Shown here: positions 50,401 to 61,434 of the stretch, piece after piece | Numbering within the stretch: position 1 is the first letter of the stretch | Layout of the letters: the number at the start of each line of letters is the position of its first letter | Assembly: GCF_020382885.2 (NCBI RefSeq) | Contig: NC_058499.1 | Span: forward strand, 22,429,872 to 22,493,871 | Direction of reading: 5' to 3' | Length of the DNA stretch: 64,000 bases | From: Scatophagus argus | Taxonomy: Eukaryota; Chordata; Actinopteri; Scatophagidae | Program-made: the position numbers and the translations under genes | The notes under the pieces: generated by a model | Told to the model about the DNA's origin: nothing | Database searches by the model: none | What the model saw: the letters and a program-made list of their open reading frames with translations, nothing else

Positions 50401-53400
50401 GGATTTTTGATTCATACTAGGGACAAAAAGCCTGAATATATCGCCTTGTCTCTTGAGCATAATAAACTGCTAAAGTCCATCTCCATGGTGCAATGTACTC
50501 GCTTTGTATTTGTATGGTGTCCCATAGCGCTGTGAATAATACCTGTGGAGTGAGCTAGTATTAATTTGTTTTGGCAGGAGGGTTGGGATATGAATGGGAA
50601 ATCCCCTCTTCATCCCCAGTCTGAACAGATTACTACAAGTGGAATGCAGGTTTGAGCTGACAGCAGCACGTGTGGGTTTACCTTAGAAATATTGTTGTGC
50701 AGATACAAAGTGACTCATTTTCTTACCTCAGATTGATTGGCTCTCTTTGGCTCTGCAATGATTAGCAGAGTAGCTGACTGAAAGGAACTTTGTTGCGAAC
50801 TATTTTGATCTAATTAATTGTTTCAGTGTCTTGTTAAGCATAAAAAATGTCAAATATTTTCTTTTTTTTTCTTTTAAGTAAGGATTTGCTGCTCTTCTTT
50901 GTCACTGACGATGGTAAATGAAGAGTCTTTGAGTTCTGGACTATCTGTCTCTTATTTAAGATTAATTAAGATTATCAGCATACAAAATGTTCAGTTGCTA
51001 CTCTTTTTAGCTGTGCTGACTGTCTGGTGATACCATACAAACGACACGTATCACAAAACAGAGGGTCTGACACAGTATACCGCGATATGTTATGATTTGT
51101 CTAATCTAATTTTAGGAAAACTGTCACAAATTAAAAAATGCAACACAACATGCATAAAATCTCAGTAAAATTTAGAACATCGAGGTCTGAATTTGTATTT
51201 CTTACAGTCCCTGGAACATCCAACAACATAGCACTCACTACATCTTGTAAAAAATCTGAGCGAAGTAATCAACAAGAAGAAGAAGAATCAGCTTTATTGA
51301 CAGTATATATATTTTTACATACACACACTGAATTCGTCTTCTGCATTTGACCCATCCTTTGTTGAACACACACATGCAACACCCGGCCAATTACATGCAG
51401 TGAAACAAACACAGGAGCAGTGGGCAGCATCAAGCGCCCAGGGAGCATTTGGGGGGTTGAGAGCCTTGCTCAAGGGCACATCAGCAGTAACTGTCACAAA
51501 TTTTTACATACAAACTATTAATTAATTAATATCAAAATAGTGGTATTGAAAGAGTATCTCAAGTCATAATATTGTGATATTCAAGTGAAAATGTATCAAC
51601 ATTTTCTTACACCTCTGGACTAAGCGGCAACAAATCCAACAGAGTGATACATCTTCTCTCTAGCTAATCACTTCACATTGTCAGCTAAACGTTTATCATT
51701 AAGATGTCAATTAACTTCCCAGTTTTGAATCAGGACCTTCAGTTTTTGGATCAAGTAGCTCAGAAAAAAAGTGTGCCAAATTCAGAAGACTGTGTGTGAT
51801 ATTTCAGTGTGTCCAATACATAATGTAATCAGTATTTAGATAGACTCAATTTAAGTACTAGATTGGGTTCAGTATCTACAGATACCCAATATTAAAGAAC
51901 TCAGATCAGGATTGGGGCCAAAAAAACACCTTAATTAGCACATCCCTAATGGTTCATATTAAAACACTGAGGTGTTTATTTAAAGGACAAACTGTGCCAG
52001 TTCCTGGCTTCATTTTCAATGTGAAAAGGCACAAACACTGGTTCTGAATGGAGGCTATCAGAATCTATTACAAAGCAGGTCAATTTGTTGATGGTGTAAA
52101 CAGCACCTCTGTTTGAATGTAAACCTGCTTCCAAAAGCACGTACATGTATGTGCAAACACACCTCAGATTATTACTGCCGTCTCCAAATGAAAATGAATA
52201 ATCACTATGAAACCACAACCTTACGTTAAGGGCTCCTGTGGCTGTATATAATGCAGTACATGGCAGAAAAGGATGAAAATGGGAGCCAAAAATCTGAGGC
52301 ACAGACACACTCAAAACAAGGATCGTCCAAAAAGACATAACAAAGACGTCATTAACAAAGACGGACATGAAGATGACACATTCCGCTTTTCGTCTGAAGA
52401 AAATGTGTATGCTGACTACATCTGCAAACAAGAGGGTTATCATCTCTTCTAATCTCCCATTTAATCTCCTCCTGTTTGTTCTGTGAGCAACCTCAAACAG
52501 TATGTTATACAAGTCTTGTAATGTATGCCAAGCTTTCATTTGCCTATAGTCGGTTCAAACACTTATGTCCTGTGTGGCAGAGTGCAGGCACAGCAGTCTC
52601 CCCTGAGACCGAGAACACTGCAGACTGGTAGAGTAGGGCGTGAAAGCACTAGTGAAAACTCAGACTTAACTTGATTAAGACAAAACATAGACTGATTTAA
52701 AAAAAAAAAAAAAAAAGTCACATCTTGAAGCAGCAAAAAGAAGGATTTGAAGTCTGTTGTCCATTTATAAATGATCTGTTATGGTGCAAATTTCTAAGGC
52801 TGAGAATCTCAAGGTAACACACAACTCAAACCTTATTATTATTATTAACCTAATTAAAGCAATAAAATCTCTTGGGATGTACGTGATTAGTTGACTCGTC
52901 CATGAAACGGTGCTACCTTCGCACCTCTCCTGGAGATTATTAGTTATGTTGAATATTGTTCTAAATAAACTCTATTTGTTAAATTTTACTTTGTGAGTCT
53001 TCAATCAATTTTTGTAGGATTATGTACAACGTTCACAATACACTGCGCAAAGCACCACACAATGTAGTGGCATTTAAAATGCAAAAAAGTTTTGAAGAAT
53101 GTGCTCAACAGTATCAAATGACTTGTATTTGCTATATTATGCTGACAATGTTTAATCTTACAGATGACTGAATTGTGCTCAACTTCAACTACTATTTTCT
53201 GAGTGCCTTCTTACTTTTAGACTAGTCGTCCAGTTAAAGTTGAAATTTCCTGTTCAAATGTCAGCTTGGATATCACCATACAGGTGATTCTGCTTCATCT
53301 ATAACAAATACTTCTCTTAGACATAGATTTTTTTTAAAGACACTAAAGTTGAAACAATATGTTGATCAATTCATTTATCTAACAAAAGAAAACTGATTGG

Positions 53401-55412
53401 CAATTATTTTCAAACAAAATTACTAAATGTTTCCCCAGACCCACCTACTCGAATGACAAGATCTGCTGATTTTCTTGGTAGCACCATGTGCACATGACAA
53501 CATAAAAAGGTCAAAAAGCCATAGACTAGCAAAAAGCAGAACAGTCCAGAGAAACTGTGCACAGTAAAAGAGGAAAACACCTTAATAATGCTGACGCCAA
53601 TGGATCAATAATGTCACAGGCTGACTTTTCCATCTCCCAGGTAGGACTCAGTGGGTTTTATGAGATTTATGAGATTTATGTCTCACACGCTCAAATCATG
53701 TCATGTCATGTCATGTCATTTCCTCAATTCTGTTTTCAGATGCTCAATAAAGGAGGCTGATGTCATGAGGAAACAACAGCATGATTAAATGATTCTATAT
53801 ATTTCTTTCTGAAACCAAACAGCAAAAAGTAAAGCTGCACTATTGCACTCCACAACATTTAACGCTGATATTACCTCTGTGACCTTCCTGTTGGAAGCAA
53901 TCCCAGCACAATTAACACCTCTTTAAAGTCACCCTGTGTGACCCGAAAGTTAATCCATCCCATTTCGGCACTGGTATTTGGCTGTGTGGTGAAAAGACCA
54001 TTTAGAGGACAATCATTAAAGAACAGAATGTGGGGTAGGTTTAACATTTGCAGTTAGACAGAGGCGCCAAGTGCCTCGAGAAAGGGAAGGGAAAGTGAGT
54101 TTTATTTGTTCTCCAGTCATACCTGGAGGACAAATTGTGAAGGGGCGATATTTCATTACCAACTGGAATGTCACTGGGCTGAAATCTGTCTCATGATCTC
54201 CACTGTCACATTTGACCAAGAGTTTCAGACCTAGCAGCTGGATGTGGAAGTTCCTCGCAAGGACTGAGTAAGAATGTAAGAGTATCATTCATCGCCTTTC
54301 AGCAGAACTGAAATAGTTCAACAAAGTTTTACTACAACACACTGACACCACACACACACCCTGGGTTTAACCTGCAAAACACTGACCTCAGTACTGCCGA
54401 GTAGGAATAGGTTGACTGTCGCCCTGGCCGATTATCACATCTGATATTCATTCATCAGAATGTTTGGGGGGGTTGATAGCTAATTAAATAAACTAATTTT
54501 TTTTTTTTCTCATTGCTAAATCCGAAGTCTCAATCAATATCCTGAGTGGATACATGTCACGAGTAATAGCTTATCAGCACTAAATAATCTGCAACTGCAA
54601 ATAAACAAGAAATCAAAATTATCAGACAAATGAAATGGGAGTAAAACGTAAAATATTTGCATCCAAAATGATGTTCAGTGGAAGTATAATGTAGCATCAA
54701 ATGGAAATGTTCAAGTAAAGTACAAGTACCTCAAAACTGTGCTCAACACAGAGCTTGAGTTTTGTTTCCTTTTCCGGTTACTCTAGATTTTCATTTTCAC
54801 TGCAAATTTGTATGGGTTATCTGTCTCATTGATTTCAAGGAGACTAATAAGAGATGGACATGTGTGATCAACACCTCTTCCTTTTAACAGTGGATGGTGT
54901 GACCGCAGCTGCTGAGAAAGAAAAACCACAAACATCTCAAACTGAATGTGTGAACACATACTAAACTACATTTACAGCATGACTCTCACATACCTTCCCC
55001 ATCCAATGAGTATTGCAAACTATCTTTGAGAGTCCAACAGTCCACTGTTTTATGGTTATGACTTATGAGTGGCTGAAGCATACAGCTACGGAGAGGATTA
55101 AAGAAGAGAATAAAAAGGCCTTAATGACTGCAACTGCGTAAGCTGTGATTATCCAACAGGCAGAAACACACACGCAGACACACATGGGAGTGGGCAAGCC
55201 ATGTAAATGTGAACTCTGCTGGTAAGAGATTTATGCAAACTCAATGTGTTTCTCCCTCCACACAGAAAAACACACAGGGACCAAGAATGCTATATTGGGT
55301 GTGGATTCATCCAGCAACAAGGGATGGAAAGATCCCAGTTTTCCTAAAATTTGCCCTGTTAGTAGTTCTCTCTATTGCTACTTGGACAAGACAAACCAGT
55401 TTCCTTCTCTAA

Positions 55413-55460
<48 letters not shown>

Positions 55461-56576
55461 CTTCTTGAATCATTCATTAACACTACAACCCCCCACCCTT
55501 ACCTCCACCCAACTGCCACAGGTTTAGCATATCACCTGTACACCCCTCCCTGCTCTGCTCCTTTCCTCCTCCTCACAGGAATTACACAAACACTGAGCCA
55601 CATCCCTCCCTGTGTGTTATTTTCCATTAGCTCCTCATCCTCTCCCCTATAATCAATACTGTCCAGGAGGAACAGGAGAGGAGGGAGTTCCTTCTCTCTC
55701 TGACTGCTCAAAGATACGCCCAGTAAAGTCAAGTCAGAGACAATTATACACCTGTTACTCACAGAGCTGACAAGCCCCTATGGGCCACTAAGCGTTTGGC
55801 AAAGTCACTGCGTCTGGTATCACATGCAGACAGTGAACGCTTCGAAACACGCTAAGAAAAAATCTTGAGTGACACAATATTGGCTCAGTGTGAGGGATAT
55901 TTCACTCCTCAGGCACAGCTAAGGGAAGAGTTGGCTACTTGTAAGGTCTATGTTGAACATGTCAGAAACGCCAAAGCGGAATATTTATGGCAAATAACTC
56001 TAGGCCGGAAAATGGTTTAGTTCATTTGACTGTTGTACCTAGAGGTCCACAGCCTTTTGACTGTAGACCATCGTGTTTACACCTCTGTAGCCCGAATGCA
56101 AACTGTTTGAGATAAGATACCAAAAAAATTATATTTATAATTCAGTTTAAATATTAAGACACCTGACAATGTCCTTCACAGCCCCCCAAAGCAGACCTAG
56201 CAAGAGGTTGTTCTTCTTATCTTCCTTGTTAGTATGCTCTGAGGTAAGTAATGTCAGCCTAGCTAACCATGTGTAGTTAAGTTACAACCGGCCCTACCTG
56301 TGCCTCGTCGGCGCAGTCTCTTTTCAGCTCTCCGATGTAGTACTGCTCCATCCACCGCCGGGCGTTCTGGGAGTGCCGGTGTGGGGGTCCTTCCATCTCT
56401 GCGCTCACATCCTTGCCCGACCGGCGAAGAATGAGAGCTTCCCCTCCCGGGTGCATCCGCAAGAAAGCGGTCACATCGTACACCCTGGTCCCCAGCAGCA
56501 CCCAGCAGGAGTCCTTGGTGCAGTGGCAGGCCACCTCCCTCTCCGTAAAGAACCGGGGGGACGTGGACGGAGACAT
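26715..56576 (-). CDS. fa2h: Fatty acid 2-hydroxylase, complete
   Basis: Seven minus-strand exons (56576-56298, 33961-33830, 29167-29025, 27826-27726, 27551-27379, 27143-26891 and 26782-26715) give 1149 bases and 382 residues (human 372). All borders are GT-AG and phases agree. Residues 9-88 are a cytochrome b5 domain with the heme motif HPGG (42-45) and the second histidine in PPHRHS. Residues 94-137 are a variable charged linker, then [20 protein letters not shown]. The membrane hydroxylase domain carries the di-iron histidine clusters HRFVFH (248-253), HGQHH (271-275), HYYLH (329-333) and HVKHHFEH (350-357). FA2H is an ER enzyme that 2-hydroxylates fatty acids with NADPH and cytochrome b5-type electron transfer, for galactosylceramide and myelin lipids. 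The start ATG has A at -3. Intron 1 is 22.3 kb. Confidence 0.97.
26891..27551 (-). other. fa2h: fa2h exons encoding the di-iron histidine motifs
   Basis: Exons 27551-27379 and 27143-26891 encode all four histidine clusters of the fatty acid hydroxylase fold, with nearby membrane spans ([34 protein letters not shown]). No catalytic histidine is missing, so the enzyme is expected to be active. Confidence 0.85.
27888..28394 (+). mobile_element. Tc1/mariner element, about 0.5 kb, decayed
   Basis: The left end reads GGACAAAAGTATTGGGAAAC and the right end carries the inverse (TTTCCCAATGCTTTTGTCTA), each beside TA. Inside, one frame reads [14 protein letters not shown], stop, [20 protein letters not shown], then IQHIWDEL. 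The D and the final acidic position are 34 residues apart as in DD34E transposases, but the glutamate is Q here and two stops are present. It lies in the fa2h intron between 27827 and 29024. Confidence 0.85.
29168..33829 (-). other. fa2h intron 2
   Basis: Mostly unique-looking AT-rich sequence with short homopolymers (T runs near 30150 and 33000). I see no exon, RNA gene or well-defined repeat in it. Confidence 0.55.
33801..33829. repeat. (CA)n run forming the fa2h exon 2 donor
   Basis: On the coding strand exon 2 ends GACAAG at 33830 and the intron begins GTGTGTGTG, so the donor GT is the first unit of the microsatellite. Confidence 0.9.
34976..35190 (+). mobile_element. Second-family Tc1/mariner remnant
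   Basis: It starts CCAATCAGCCACAACATTAA then ACCACTGACAGGT, a Tc1-type terminus distinct from the 27888 family. It then jumps to a transposase-like stretch whose frame reads [15 protein letters not shown] and, shifted, a CRPNTST segment that matches the mid-transposase region. The 3' terminus is missing and most of the element is deleted. Confidence 0.65.
36039..36075. repeat. (GT)n microsatellite
   Basis: GT run with one GGG interruption near 36063. Confidence 0.9.
40961..41006. repeat. Perfect 22-bp inverted repeat, 2-base loop
   Basis: The left arm 40961-40982 begins TGTGCTCTCTGTGCAG and the right arm 40985-41006 is its exact reverse complement, separated by GA. The 46-base palindrome lies in fa2h intron 1 in otherwise plain sequence. 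Confidence 0.95.
44150..45010 (+). mobile_element. LINE reverse-transcriptase relic
   Basis: The frame reads [19 protein letters not shown] followed by [15 protein letters not shown] (about 44237-44340), the RT motif typical of jockey/CR1/L2-clade fish LINEs. It is followed by the [10 protein letters not shown] block and later by FLGV..., with stops and frameshifts between them. The 3' part holds degraded GRAYRS-type tail sequence and ends near a TTGAACCTTGAAATAAAAGA block. Non-functional. Confidence 0.75.
45263..45299. repeat. 17-bp tandem duplication
   Basis: AAAGTTCAGTAACACCG occurs at 45263-45279 and again at 45283-45299, separated by TGG plus a shared base. Confidence 0.9.
46039..46080. 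repeat. Imperfect hairpin, arms about 19 bp
   Basis: CATTCTGTCATCATTCTC, then a short loop, then GAGAGAATGACAGAATG. There are about eleven perfect outer pairs, then a small bulge. Confidence 0.85.
46281..46472. repeat. Pair of (GT)n microsatellites
   Basis: GT runs at 46281-46321 (one interruption) and 46434-46472 flank 110 bases of unique sequence with a CTCTCTCT block. Confidence 0.92.
47392..47428. repeat. (CA)n microsatellite
   Basis: Eighteen CA units. Confidence 0.92.
47998..48491. mobile_element. hAT-type MITE with 8-bp target duplication
   Basis: The left end is TAGGGCTACTTAATTA and the right end AATTGCCCAGCCCT, the inverted AGGGCTGGGC-type terminus common to fish hAT elements. The 8 bases AACTAAAC occur immediately outside both ends (47990-47997 and 48492-48499), a perfect hAT target-site duplication. 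The 494-bp interior is AT-rich without a transposase frame. Confidence 0.8.
48660..49030. promoter_or_regulatory. Candidate intronic regulatory cluster
   Basis: Within 370 bases there are GACCAATGAG (CCAAT), AAATGACGTATG (CRE-like), CTCCGCCCC (GC box), GTTACCGTGGCGAT and TATCACCACGGTGATA (RFX X-box-like), and the E-box CACCTGAGG beside GCTAATTGCC. The density and local GC rise stand out from the AT-rich intron. This is motif reading only. It could be an enhancer or alternative promoter of fa2h, or nothing. Confidence 0.3.
49876..49890. repeat. G15 homopolymer
   Basis: Fifteen consecutive G on the plus strand. Confidence 0.95.
51274..51491 (-). mobile_element. tRNA-derived SINE, 5'-truncated
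   Basis: Reverse-orientation copy of the element at 20411-20747. On the minus strand it runs from TGCCCTTGAGCAAGG through TACATGCAGTG-complement blocks to the tail with AAAGCTGATTCTTCTTCTT. The tRNA head is missing, as expected from incomplete reverse transcription. Confidence 0.75.
53657..53719. repeat. Adjacent short tandem repeats
   Basis: Two and a half copies of TTTATGAGA (53657-53680), then, after 15 bases, (TCATG)4 plus TCAT at 53696-53719. Confidence 0.85.
55412..55458. repeat. (CT)n(CA)n compound microsatellite
   Basis: CT units to 55429, then CA units to 55458. Confidence 0.92.
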
Positions 56577-56800
56577 CCTAACAGAGGAGATGTAAAGCGT
56601 CCACCTGAACCAGAAACTGAGAGGAAAGCAGAAAGACCTCTCCACAGGACGGTCAACCTGATTACTGCGCTAAAAGTTAAACTTCACCGTTAACACCCCG
56701 AGGCTCTCAAACTCTTAAGTATCCAGACGACGACAGCGGCAGAGGCGGGGTCTGTGAGAAGTTCAAACGCTCGGAAAAATCGTAGATATGAGTGATTGAC
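56577..56800 (-). promoter_or_regulatory. fa2h: fa2h 5' leader and promoter region
   Basis: The 224 bases upstream of the ATG are locally CpG-richer than the flanks and contain GAGGCGGGGTC (GC box, near 56737 on the plus strand). No TATA box is evident, which fits a CpG-type promoter. The exact start site is not determinable here. Confidence 0.4.
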
Positions 56801-57625
56801 AGTCACAGCAGTCTGCAGCTCTTTCGCAACACGAAAATTCTAAATATTGTTCTTCCCTATAGGATTGTCATTGTTTTATGAACAGTGCTTTGCTACATTT
56901 AGGCACAATTATCCACTTTAAAACTGACACAAACCTTTTTTATGTAGCACTATCTTGGTTACTTGATTGCAACATGTTCCCTGAATGCAGCATCACGTCG
57001 AGATGCACCTGTTGCTCTGAAAAAACTTGCGAGTTGGGAAGTAAAATAACGCATCCAGCCCGCTGTGTGACAACTGACAATTATAGACTAATTTTAATAC
57101 AACCTATACACAATTTAACATCCCTCAACGCATATTATTCAAGTTAATTTTAATTATGGACGTTAATTAGAGAGTGATATAACAGTCTGTCACAGCCTTC
57201 CATCACTTCCTGATGGGTAAGATGAGGTCTGTGCGCAAAGGCAGCTCTGAGGCGTTCAGTGTCTAAAATGAAAGGCACATACATCTAGCTCGTAGCACTT
57301 GGCGTGAAACTGTTTCTCAACACTTGACTAATGAACCAGTAAGAGAAATCTGACGACAGGTCCATATATCATTTCCAAAACTAAAATGTTAATCTAAGAC
57401 CAGGTTTAATAGTGGATATTTTGAAGTTAAGACCTAGAGCGTGTGTCTCGGTTTCCTTCAACGAGGGCGTGTTTTTGTTTACACACCTCTCAGCTTTATC
57501 TTCACTGAACAGATGAGCTCAGCTGCTGCCTTCACGTAGTGTCGAAATACTCCCTTCTACAGGTGAATCCGGTAAAATTGTAAAGAAAATATTACTATTC
57601 TGTTATTCTGGTTTTGGCAGCAGTT

Positions 57626-57790
57626 ATGAAAGACGTTGGAAAGCGCAACGAGGGACGTTTAGAACTTCATTTGACAAAATCAGGGAAGTCGCAGATGGTT
57701 ATGAAGGCACCGAGAGAACCAGCACTTGTCCGCGAGCGCCGTCCCGCGTGTTTTGGTGAATATGCGACGCGCCTGGACAAAGTGCAGTGA
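57626..57790 (+). CDS. Small open frame, 54 residues, uncertain
   Basis: ATG to TGA, beginning MKDVGKRNEGRLELHLTKSG and ending in ATRLDKVQ. It is very basic and its 3' half is CpG-rich (GCGAGCGCCGTCCCGCG), unusual for this AT-rich gap. The ATG is preceded by TTTTGGCAGCAGTT, which could be a splice acceptor, and GTGAAT inside could be a donor. I recognise no family. It may be part of a 5' exon of an unannotated transcript, a CpG island, or chance. Confidence 0.2.
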   Translation: MKDVGKRNEGRLELHLTKSGKSQMVMKAPREPALVRERRPACFGEYATRLDKVQ

Positions 57791-59686
57791 ATGTTTAGTA
57801 TCATTGGTAGGGTGTTATCTCCACATATCTCCACATTTGACTCATCGGCCGACTATTCTGTGGAGCAAGACGACTCAATTAACATGAGTTAGTTGGTGTG
57901 CAGAATGTCATAAAAACCAAGCCAGTGACAAAAGGGCGTGCTGGTCTAACTTTAGATCTGTATGATGAAGGGTAAACTAAAATAAAATGAAACTGAAGAT
58001 ATCTACTGATCATCCAGGCCTAACTGTCCCGGAAACTGGTCCTGTGTACCCATGACAGACATGCGCATCACCATCTTATCGATGTCACACGTTCGTGGCA
58101 GTGTGAGCTGCTCAAATGCAAAAACTGTACAGTATTGTATGAGTTTTAAAAATGCATAGAATAGAGTCTTTAGAACACAATACAAAGTGATAGGTTGTTC
58201 TATTATGTAGCCAACCACAAGAAAATCAAATAGTGGATGAATGCATATAAAACAGTGATTGATCTTTACAAGTGAATAGAGCAATGCAATATTCCTGAAT
58301 CTGTCTGAGGAAGAGTGGCGTACAAAACAGCAGGGGGCAGAAAAGGACCAACTTATAGTGGGTGATGCGACAGAGAGGCAGCAGTGCAGAGGAGTTGAGA
58401 GGCGATGAAACCTGTGAAACGAGGCACCTATTCTTAGTAGTTTTCCCACTTCAACAAGACACACTACCACACTAAAGTGTCTTTTTTCCACAGATGATTT
58501 GCCACCTGAGTGATTATATGAGCTCATTCTAAAGGTGGCAGGACTGACAGGAACAGCACTTCAATTGAAAACATTGACACACACCTCCCATTTATTATTG
58601 AATTTATAGAAACAAGTGATTCATAATGTCTCACAGTTCGTTAAATAATGATACATCAATATCAACATTTGTGTTTGCAGTACTGATGGTGCTCTCAAAC
58701 AGAGATTAATATTATACCACACAATCCATACTTTGAAATAGCAGCAGGCATTATGACTTGACATTGTAGGAGAAGTACAGCTGGAACCAATGTTATTAAC
58801 AACGGCTCCATAATATTAGGACCATCAGTGATGAATAAAAGCAGGACCATTTCACTGTAACACCTTTAGAGAATGCAGCTGATCCTGTGAATTGGCATTA
58901 GGTATACCTGTATTTGACTAGTCAAAATATCTGCCATGAGGAAGGTATTTAAATTACCCTTTTCACTGCAGCAACATTGACCTTAAATGCCATTGTATTT
59001 ACCCTACTATTTAATGCCAGAAAACAAAATCAGAAAACTTTATTGGTTTCTTGGTTAAATGGCTGCTGTGAAAAAAGCCTGCAGTCTGTCTCTTCTTGTA
59101 TTTCAATAACATTCAACATAAAGACATTCATTCAACATAAATTATTTTTTTCATCAGTTTCCTCATCACATCATATTTATTTTAAATCTTAGTTATTTAT
59201 TAAAAAATAGTCACAACTCCTTATAGCTTTAGAATTAAATGGAAAGACGAGAAAAGAAAGTTGACCTGTGCGAGTTTCCCTTGTCTTTGTACATAGCTCA
59301 ACATAAATGCACTGTTTACCTCAGAGATGGTTTGCGATTTGGTTTTCTATATTGCTTCTGCGTGATGCAAGAAGTGACTAATGGGCCCTTAGATTCCTGA
59401 CAATTTAGGACAAGTCAGGAAAGCTTAAGCACACAATGGTATATCACATCTATACCACATACCATAGCGTTTCACCATGTGACACACTCATGCCTAATAT
59501 GATTTGTATGACTGGATTATTTGACCAAAGGTAAGAACATCGCACTTTATTTTACTGGTTTCATAATTTCTTATTATTTCCTTCAAAGAAAGTACTGTTT
59601 AACTGTGAATTCCTATGCAAGTCCATGTAATTTGAGAGTACTTGTAGAGGAAATGAAGATAGTGTTCCGGTACACTTCCAGTTACT

Positions 59687-60640
59687 CAGAGGTGGGTAGC
59701 AGAGGATTACATGTCACCAGGACTGTGTAATCAACTTACAAAAAATAAGAAACTATAGTGAAGTATGGTAATTTGACTTGACTAACAGGCAAAATGCATT
59801 GAATGTGCACTGAAAATGATTTAAGGTTAAAAAAGAATAGAAATATTACAAATATTTTCGAGGTTTAATGTTTAAAAAGTAATCCAAAAGTGTTTATTAG
59901 AATACATTGTTTTCTAATTCAATTAGTTACAATTATTTGCTAATTACAAAATTATTATTATCCGCTAATTATAAAAACTGTCATGTCATTTTCTATTCAT
60001 TGACTGACAATATTTCAAAGTAATCTGACTAACCTTGCAGTTACTTAATTCCAATTATTTGTTTGTGTTAACAAAAAATATGGAATGTGTCCAATAGAAA
60101 CAAAAATAAAATAACATTTTTTGTGTTTCTGTGGTCAGTTAAGCTCAAAAGATAACAAGTTTGCTAACAGTAAGTTAGCTAGTTTGTTGAAAGCTTTATT
60201 TTCTCTCTTAAGTAATGTTTTATTGACCAAAATTGTGTACAACAGTGAAAAAAATACAGGGGGAAGTAAACAGCACTCTAAACAGAAATGGAAACTCAGA
60301 GAGGCTATTGTGACTGTTTATCTCTGGACTGGCTGGCTAGTGTGTCAGCAGTTAGCTTGTCAGTTACACCAGTTCATTCAGCGAGTTGTCATCATGTCAC
60401 CACATTTATGGACCAAATACGTTGTGGGCACATCCATATTCATTTTTCAGGGCCACTATATAGTTATATATGGAACATCCCTCAAAAACATTGGTCTGAA
60501 AAAGAAAATTTCTCTTTAAGTATTGAAGTAGCTCATGTCCACACTGAGGTCATCACCAGTCATGAAGGGCATCCAGTGGTCCTTGATGCAGCTTTGTTTT
60601 ACGTTCAGGTCAGCCTCACAAACTGAGATGTTTTACATGA
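59687..60640. repeat. Probable interspersed DNA-element sequence
   Basis: It begins CAGAGGTGGGTAGC, a terminus typical of a fish hAT-like family, and includes phrases such as AAAGTAATCTGACTAACC and AGTAAGTTAGCTAGTTTGTT that I recall from dispersed fish repeats. The two overlapping open frames here (132 and 112 codons) are therefore unlikely to be genes. The right boundary is a guess. Confidence 0.35.
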
Positions 60641-60904
60641 TTTTAAACATGCGTATTTGAATCATGTGTTGAGACAGTTAGTTCGAATGATGGTTTGGCA
60701 GTTTGATGTGCTGGCAGTTCAGCCCTTCTCCTGTTTCTCTTCTTTACCAGCTCATCAAAGTGAGTGTGTCTCACATCTATTGTTTCTTCCCATCAGTGAT
60801 GAACAATATTGTAAGGATTGATGATATTTAATGCACCGATGCATCACATTGTTAAGGCACGTCACCTTATACTGTGTGACCATGGATGCCCGTGTGTGTG
60901 AGAC

Positions 60905-61095
60905 GCCTGCTTCCCTCCTCACCCTGGCAGTCTTCTATTGTGCACCTGTTTTCTCTCTCCATCACTGTCTTTTTCTCCTCTCTTCCCCATTTTCTCATCT
61001 CTCTCTGCTGTCTTGACATCCCTCTGTCCTCCCACTCTCCCTCCAGTTTTTCTTTGTTGTCATGCTCTTCTGTTTTTTTTCCCCTCATTCCAGGA
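60905..61095. repeat. Pyrimidine-rich tract
   Basis: About 190 bases dominated by C and T on the plus strand (for example TCTCCTCTCTTCCCCATTTT), lying 120 bases before the right-end promoter. It generates spurious frames on both strands. Confidence 0.7.
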
Positions 61096-61215
61096 ATTAC
61101 ACTTACTTCTAAATATACTCTGTGTAACAAAAGAGTCCTCAATAATAGACTGCGTGTCTGTGTATATGTAACCTGAAGCAACAGGCATGTGTGTGTGTGA
61201 TGTTTGCTCACTGTG

Positions 61216-61302
61216 GTGATGTCAGAAGAAGGCGGGGCTATTTGGTCTCTTCTGAAGAATGATTGGCCTATAATCTGGCCTGGTCATGAAGGCATGTATA
61301 AG
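61216..61302 (+). promoter_or_regulatory. TATA/CCAAT/GC-box promoter of the right-end gene
   Basis: In order: GTGATGTCAG (CRE-like, 61216), GGCGGGGC (61231), an inverted CCAAT box GATTGGC (61261) and TATAAG (61297). The order and spacing are textbook for a regulated Pol II promoter, predicting transcription start near 61325-61330 and a leader of about 30 bases before the ATG at 61359. Confidence 0.7.
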
Positions 61303-61358
61303 AGTCCTGTTCTGATGATTATTCCTTTATAACAGAGCATCAGCACTCCTCTTCCTCC

Positions 61359-61393
61359 ATGGCTACTGTCGTCCCTGTAAGTATCTGTGTGGT

Positions 61394-61434
<41 letters not shown>

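Larger units (their letters stand above)
33962..56297 (-). other. fa2h intron 1 (22.3 kb)
   Basis: The intron separates the cytochrome b5 exon from the rest of the gene. It holds a Tc1 fragment (34976), a palindrome (40961), a LINE relic (44160), an imperfect hairpin (46039), a hAT MITE (47998), a candidate regulatory cluster (48660-49030), a reversed SINE (51274) and several microsatellites. The longest open frame in it (187 residues, minus, 52539-51976) resembles nothing I know and has no splice context. Confidence 0.6.
56801..61209. other. Intergenic between fa2h and the right-end gene
   Basis: It contains a small CpG-rich 54-codon open frame (57626-57790), a repeat-like AT-rich block (59687-60640) that begins CAGAGGTGGGTAGC, and a pyrimidine-rich tract (60905-61095). 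A 174-codon minus frame (58527-58003) has no recognisable motif and no splice or promoter context, and I do not call it a gene. Confidence 0.45.

Noticed and set aside
51976..52539. 187-codon minus-strand open frame in fa2h intron 1
   Set aside because: No recognisable domain, no promoter or splice context, and a residue mix typical of chance translation of AT-rich DNA.
56574..56645. Longer fa2h N-terminus starting at 56645
   Set aside because: The codon at 56645 is GTG on the coding strand. The ATG at 56576 has a good context and gives the family's usual length.
58003..58527. 174-codon minus-strand open frame right of fa2h
   Set aside because: No motif or family resemblance and no nearby promoter or start context. 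Long chance frames of this size are expected in 64 kb on six frames.
60121..60626. Overlapping 132- and 112-codon frames
   Set aside because: They lie in sequence that resembles a dispersed fish repeat, overlap each other in different frames and show no known domain.
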